Below are positions 61,379-64,000 of a stretch of DNA of 64,000 nucleotides, piece by piece. The position numbers and the translations under genes are program-made. The DNA is taken from assembly GCF_019598945.1 (NCBI RefSeq), contig NZ_CP080598.1:372001-436000 (forward strand), read 5' to 3'. The notes beneath the pieces are model-generated. The model searched no databases and was not told the origin of the DNA. It saw nothing but the letters and a program-made list of their open reading frames with translations. The first letter of the stretch is position 1. The number at the start of each line of letters is the position of its first letter. The stretch is from Sphaerospermopsis torques-reginae ITEP-024 (GTDB lineage Bacteria > Cyanobacteriota > Cyanobacteriia > Cyanobacteriales > Nostocaceae).

Positions 61379-61873
61379 TTATAGTAGGTACTTGGGGGGT
61401 GTCAACCAGAACATTTGACTACGACCCACAGGAGAACCATCATCTGGTACTTTTATTCCGATCATACCTGCTTTTTTAAGGACGAGTTGTTCTTTTGCTT
61501 CACCCCAAAGGAGAATTTCTGCCCAACTGCTTAAACAGGGTTCATGTCCTACCAGTGCTAGTTGGGTGTTTTGGGTATATTTTCTCGGTTCTAACCAGTC
61601 TTGTAGCCAGCTATGAATATCGCCTTTAAAGCTGAGATGATCTGAGGTTTCTATTTGAGAACTTAATCCAGCTTGAATAAGTATTTCTGCTGTTTGTTGG
61701 GCGCGGGTTAAAGGACTGGTAAGGATTAAATCAAATTTTAAACCTAGTTTTATTAATCTTTGGGCTACTTTTGCGGTTTTTTGTCTGCCTTCTTGGGTGA
61801 GCGATCGCGCTTCATCTTTTAGCCCTAGTTGATGTTCTTCGGCGATGCCATGACGGATTAAATATAGTTCCAT
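61379..61873 (-). CDS. sixA: Phosphohistidine phosphatase SixA
   Basis: A 164-residue histidine-phosphatase superfamily protein: ELYLIRHGIAEEH (RHG with catalytic His), LTSPLTRAQQTAEIL, and LVGHEPCLSSW (second His). SixA removes phosphate from His in phosphorelay proteins; in cyanobacteria the targets are unclear. It is the expected size. It is divergent from the arsM-like gene. Confidence 0.9.
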   Translation of the reverse strand: MELYLIRHGIAEEHQLGLKDEARSLTQEGRQKTAKVAQRLIKLGLKFDLILTSPLTRAQQTAEILIQAGLSSQIETSDHLSFKGDIHSWLQDWLEPRKYTQNTQLALVGHEPCLSSWAEILLWGEAKEQLVLKKAGMIGIKVPDDGSPVGRSQMFWLTPPKYLL

Positions 61874-61996
61874 AAATTTTCTACTGTAATCACCGTAATC
61901 ACTGTAAAAATCATTAAAATCTTCTCAGAATATATGTCAATATATTATATTAATATGCAGAATGAATATATACAAAGTTAAACCCAAAAAACAGCA

Positions 61997-62965
61997 ATGA
62001 CCTATTTAGAAACCGCAGCCCAATTTTACAGCGAAGTTGCCCAAACACCAGAAGTAGGACTTTGTTGTGTCCAAAGTACACCCCTGCAACTACCAGGATT
62101 AAAAATTCCTTTAGTTATGCAGGAAATGAATTATGGCTGCGGAACTACCGTTCATACTAACGAATTAGCAAACCAACCTACAGTATTATATGTTGGTGTC
62201 GGTGGTGGTTTAGAAGCCTTGCAATTTGCCTATTTTTCCCGTCGTCCCGGTGCTGTCATTGCAGTTGAACCAGTAGCAAAAATGCGAGAAGCTGCGAAAA
62301 GAAATTTAGAAATTGCTGCCCAAGAAAATCCTTGGTTTGATCCTATTTTTGTGGAAATTATTGCCGGGGATGCTTTTAATTTACCTGTAGATGATGCTGC
62401 TGTTGATATAGTTGCCCAAAATTGTCTTTTTAACATCTTTGAACCTGCCGATTTAACCCGCGCTTTAACAGCAGCATATCGGGTATTAAAACCAAGTGGT
62501 AGATTACAAATGAGTGACCCCATTGCTACCCGTCCTATTCCTCAACATTTACGACAAGATGAAAGATTAAGAGCAATGTGTTTATCCGGTGCGCTCACTT
62601 ATGAAGAATATACACAGTTAATTATAAATGCTGGATTTGGACAAATAGAAATTCGCGCCCGTCGTCCCTATAGATTATTAGATAAACAAACTTATAACCT
62701 GGAAGAAAATCTACTTTTGGAAAGTCTTGATTCCGTTTCTTTTAAGGTGCAAATTCCTGAAGACGGTGCTTGTATTTTCACAGGTAAAACTGCTATTTAT
62801 GCAGGTTCAGAATCATTTTTTGATGATGGAGCAGGACATATTTTACAAAGGGGTATTCCCGCCGCAGTTTGTGATAAAACGGCTGCTAAATTGGGAGATT
62901 TGAAACCAGAAGAAATCATGATTACTGATTCTACTTGGTATTATGATGGTGGTGGTTGTTGTTAA
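61997..62965 (+). CDS. arsM: SAM-dependent methyltransferase, probable arsenite methyltransferase ArsM
   Basis: A 322-residue methyltransferase. The SAM-binding motif I is VLYVGVGGGLEALQFAYF, with VAVEPVAKM-like acidic loop and the QNCLFNIFEP segment. It has Cys in LCCVQST, YGCGTTVH and the C-terminal GGGCC, likely arsenic ligands. The YGCGTTVHT and YYDGGGCC sequences are those of the ArsM form found beside ArsS in arsenosugar synthesis. It would add methyl groups to As(III). The arsS-like radical SAM gene follows on the same strand. Confidence 0.8.
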   Translation: MTYLETAAQFYSEVAQTPEVGLCCVQSTPLQLPGLKIPLVMQEMNYGCGTTVHTNELANQPTVLYVGVGGGLEALQFAYFSRRPGAVIAVEPVAKMREAAKRNLEIAAQENPWFDPIFVEIIAGDAFNLPVDDAAVDIVAQNCLFNIFEPADLTRALTAAYRVLKPSGRLQMSDPIATRPIPQHLRQDERLRAMCLSGALTYEEYTQLIINAGFGQIEIRARRPYRLLDKQTYNLEENLLLESLDSVSFKVQIPEDGACIFTGKTAIYAGSESFFDDGAGHILQRGIPAAVCDKTAAKLGDLKPEEIMITDSTWYYDGGGCC

Positions 62966-63369
62966 GTAAGCATTCAGCATTCAGCCTTCAGCAGTCAGCC
63001 ATCAGCTATTTACCTGAAATATTGAAATACAAATAATGTAAAGAAACAGATGCACATAACATTTCTAAGATTACAACGTCTGAATCCGGGGTATTGGCTA
63101 ATTACTGATTACTTATAGCTGAATGCTTACAACCTATCTAACTGTAGGTAAAAGCTAATTACTGATTACTGATAGCTGAATACTTACGTTGTTAAGGGCA
63201 TTTTTTAGCAGTATATTCTGTGTTTTGTAGTTGGGTGTTTGATAATTTTTCAGATTAACTAACCACAGAGACACAGAGAACGCACAGAAAGAAAAAGTAG
63301 GCGTAGTTCATGAATTACCCCTACGCAATCATCGGAAAGTTTTAATATTAGGGTTTTTAGGTATTAATG
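62966..63369. other. Intergenic region between arsM- and arsS-like genes
   Basis: A 404-bp gap with CATTCAGC/CAGTCAGCC repeats (62970-63010), two copies of TTACTGATTACT-TATAGCTGAATGCTTAC-like sequence (63105-63130 and 63160-63188), AACCACAGAGACACAGAGAA (63262-63281) and a relative of the 54363 palindrome (63304-63323). No gene is seen; the repeats may have been inserted between once adjacent genes. Confidence 0.5.
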
Positions 63370-64000
63370 ATGGTAAAAATAGCGGTTACTCCTTTTCACA
63401 AACAACTCAGTTCACCTTTAGTTAAGCAAAAAATCCAAGTTTTACAAGTCAATCTCGGTAAACGTTGTAATCTTGCTTGTTCTCATTGTCATGTGGAAGC
63501 AGGACCTAAAAGAACTGAGGAACTTTCTCTGGCAACTTGTTTGGAGTTAATTGAATTCATTTATAAATTCCCAGAAATTAAAATTGTTGATTTAACTGGG
63601 GGCGCTCCAGAAATGAATTTTGGTTTTAAGCCATTAGTAGAAGCTGCTAGGTTAGCGGGTAAACAAGTTATTGTTAGATCAAATTTAACAATCTTTTTTG
63701 TCGAAGGTTTTGCAGATATTCCTGAATTTTTAGCGAAAAATCAAGTTCGTGTTGTTGCTTCTCTTCCCTGTTATTTAGCTGATAATGTGGATAAAATGCG
63801 GGGTTATGGTGTTTTTGATCAGTCTATTAAAGCTTTACAATGGTTAAATAAATTGGGTTATGGTCAAGATGCAAATTTAATTTTAGATTTGGTGTATAAT
63901 CCTCAGTTACCAAAGGATGAAAATTTTTCTTTAACTCCAGATCAAAAAAATCTTCAACTAGCTTATAAAAATTTCTTACAAGAACATTTTGATATTGTCT
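63370..64000 (+). CDS. arsS: Radical SAM protein ArsS-like (5' part; cut by window edge)
   Basis: A start at ATG 63370 (MVKIAVTPFHKQL, or one codon earlier) gives 210 codons inside the window. It has the radical SAM motif CNLACSHCHVEAGP (CxxxCxxC), VDLTGGAPEMN, and LVYNPQLPKDENFSL. This matches ArsS, the radical SAM enzyme of arsenosugar synthesis that adds the 5'-deoxyadenosyl group to dimethylarsenite. The DUF3641 C-terminal part should lie beyond the window. It follows the arsM-like gene. Confidence 0.85.
   Translation, partial: MVKIAVTPFHKQLSSPLVKQKIQVLQVNLGKRCNLACSHCHVEAGPKRTEELSLATCLELIEFIYKFPEIKIVDLTGGAPEMNFGFKPLVEAARLAGKQVIVRSNLTIFFVEGFADIPEFLAKNQVRVVASLPCYLADNVDKMRGYGVFDQSIKALQWLNKLGYGQDANLILDLVYNPQLPKDENFSLTPDQKNLQLAYKNFLQEHFDIV

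Noticed and set aside
1-64000. tRNA, rRNA, tmRNA or RNase P RNA genes
   Set aside because: No cloverleaf with GGTTCGAATCC-like arm or other hallmark was noticed; cannot be excluded without a covariance search.

Overview
This window looks like chromosomal DNA of a filamentous, nitrogen-fixing cyanobacterium of the Nostocales. The evidence is petM (cytochrome b6f), ycf39, ndhAIGE, an NblR-type regulator, two NAD kinases, an uptake hydrogenase (hupSL) with a full hyp maturation set, many GCGATCGC (HIP1) octamers, and heptamer-type short tandem repeats (STRRs) in most intergenic gaps. The genus cannot be fixed from sequence reading alone. No rRNA or tRNA gene was recognised.

Layout. 1-2.7 kb: accessory genes. 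These are a partial AAA ATPase, a pentapeptide-repeat/HNH protein whose 5' part is split by a 105-bp MITE-like insertion, and a HicAB toxin-antitoxin pair. 2.7-17.3 kb: mostly core genes (alaS, an EEP-family hydrolase, pdxA, petM, ycf39, nadK, an nblR-like regulator, a secreted metalloprotease, an O-methyltransferase, a phosphoribulokinase-like kinase), with a lone antitoxin and a HicB remnant between them. 17.4-24.2 kb: a type I-C CRISPR-Cas locus with cas3 divergent from cas5-cas8c-(small coiled-coil ORF)-cas7 and an 8-repeat array. No cas4, cas1 or cas2 is present. 24.2-35.9 kb, minus strand: an extended hydrogenase-maturation operon. In transcription order it reads TPR protein, two small membrane proteins, NifU/Rieske fusion, NHL-repeat protein, hypF, hypC, hypD, tautomerase, hypE, hypA, hypB, with an opposite-strand Uma2 gene lying inside it. 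36.4-38.6 kb: a restriction-modification pair (NotI-like nuclease and C5-cytosine methyltransferase) wedged between the maturation operon and hupSL. 39.0-41.7 kb: hupS-hupL, with hupL uninterrupted but carrying a sequence matching the remembered XisC recombination core.

42-49.7 kb: signalling and envelope region. It holds an FHA-domain membrane protein, a Ser/Thr kinase with MORN repeats, a Pro/Thr-rich repeat protein, an L,D-transpeptidase, small membrane proteins and a second Ser/Thr kinase with a WD40 propeller. 50-55.2 kb: TPR protein, 2OG-Fe dioxygenase, sfsA, a second Uma2 protein and an acyl/acetyl-transferase. 55.6-61.3 kb, minus strand: gltA, then the ndhA-ndhI-ndhG-ndhE-nadK operon. 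61.4-64 kb: sixA on the minus strand, then an arsM-like methyltransferase and an arsS-like radical SAM gene (truncated by the window edge), a pair known for arsenosugar synthesis.

How it fits together: HupSL is the uptake hydrogenase that recycles H2 from nitrogenase. HypA-F build its NiFe(CN)2CO centre, and the accessory genes upstream of hypF have been proposed to mature the small subunit. Recurrent themes are (i) insertion of defence or selfish genes into the hydrogenase region, (ii) repeat elements that supply stop codons or C-terminal residues to adjacent genes, and (iii) small mobile hairpin elements. The least explained items are the split pentapeptide/HNH-ATPase cassette, the small coiled-coil ORF in the cas operon, and the FHA/kinase/transpeptidase cluster.
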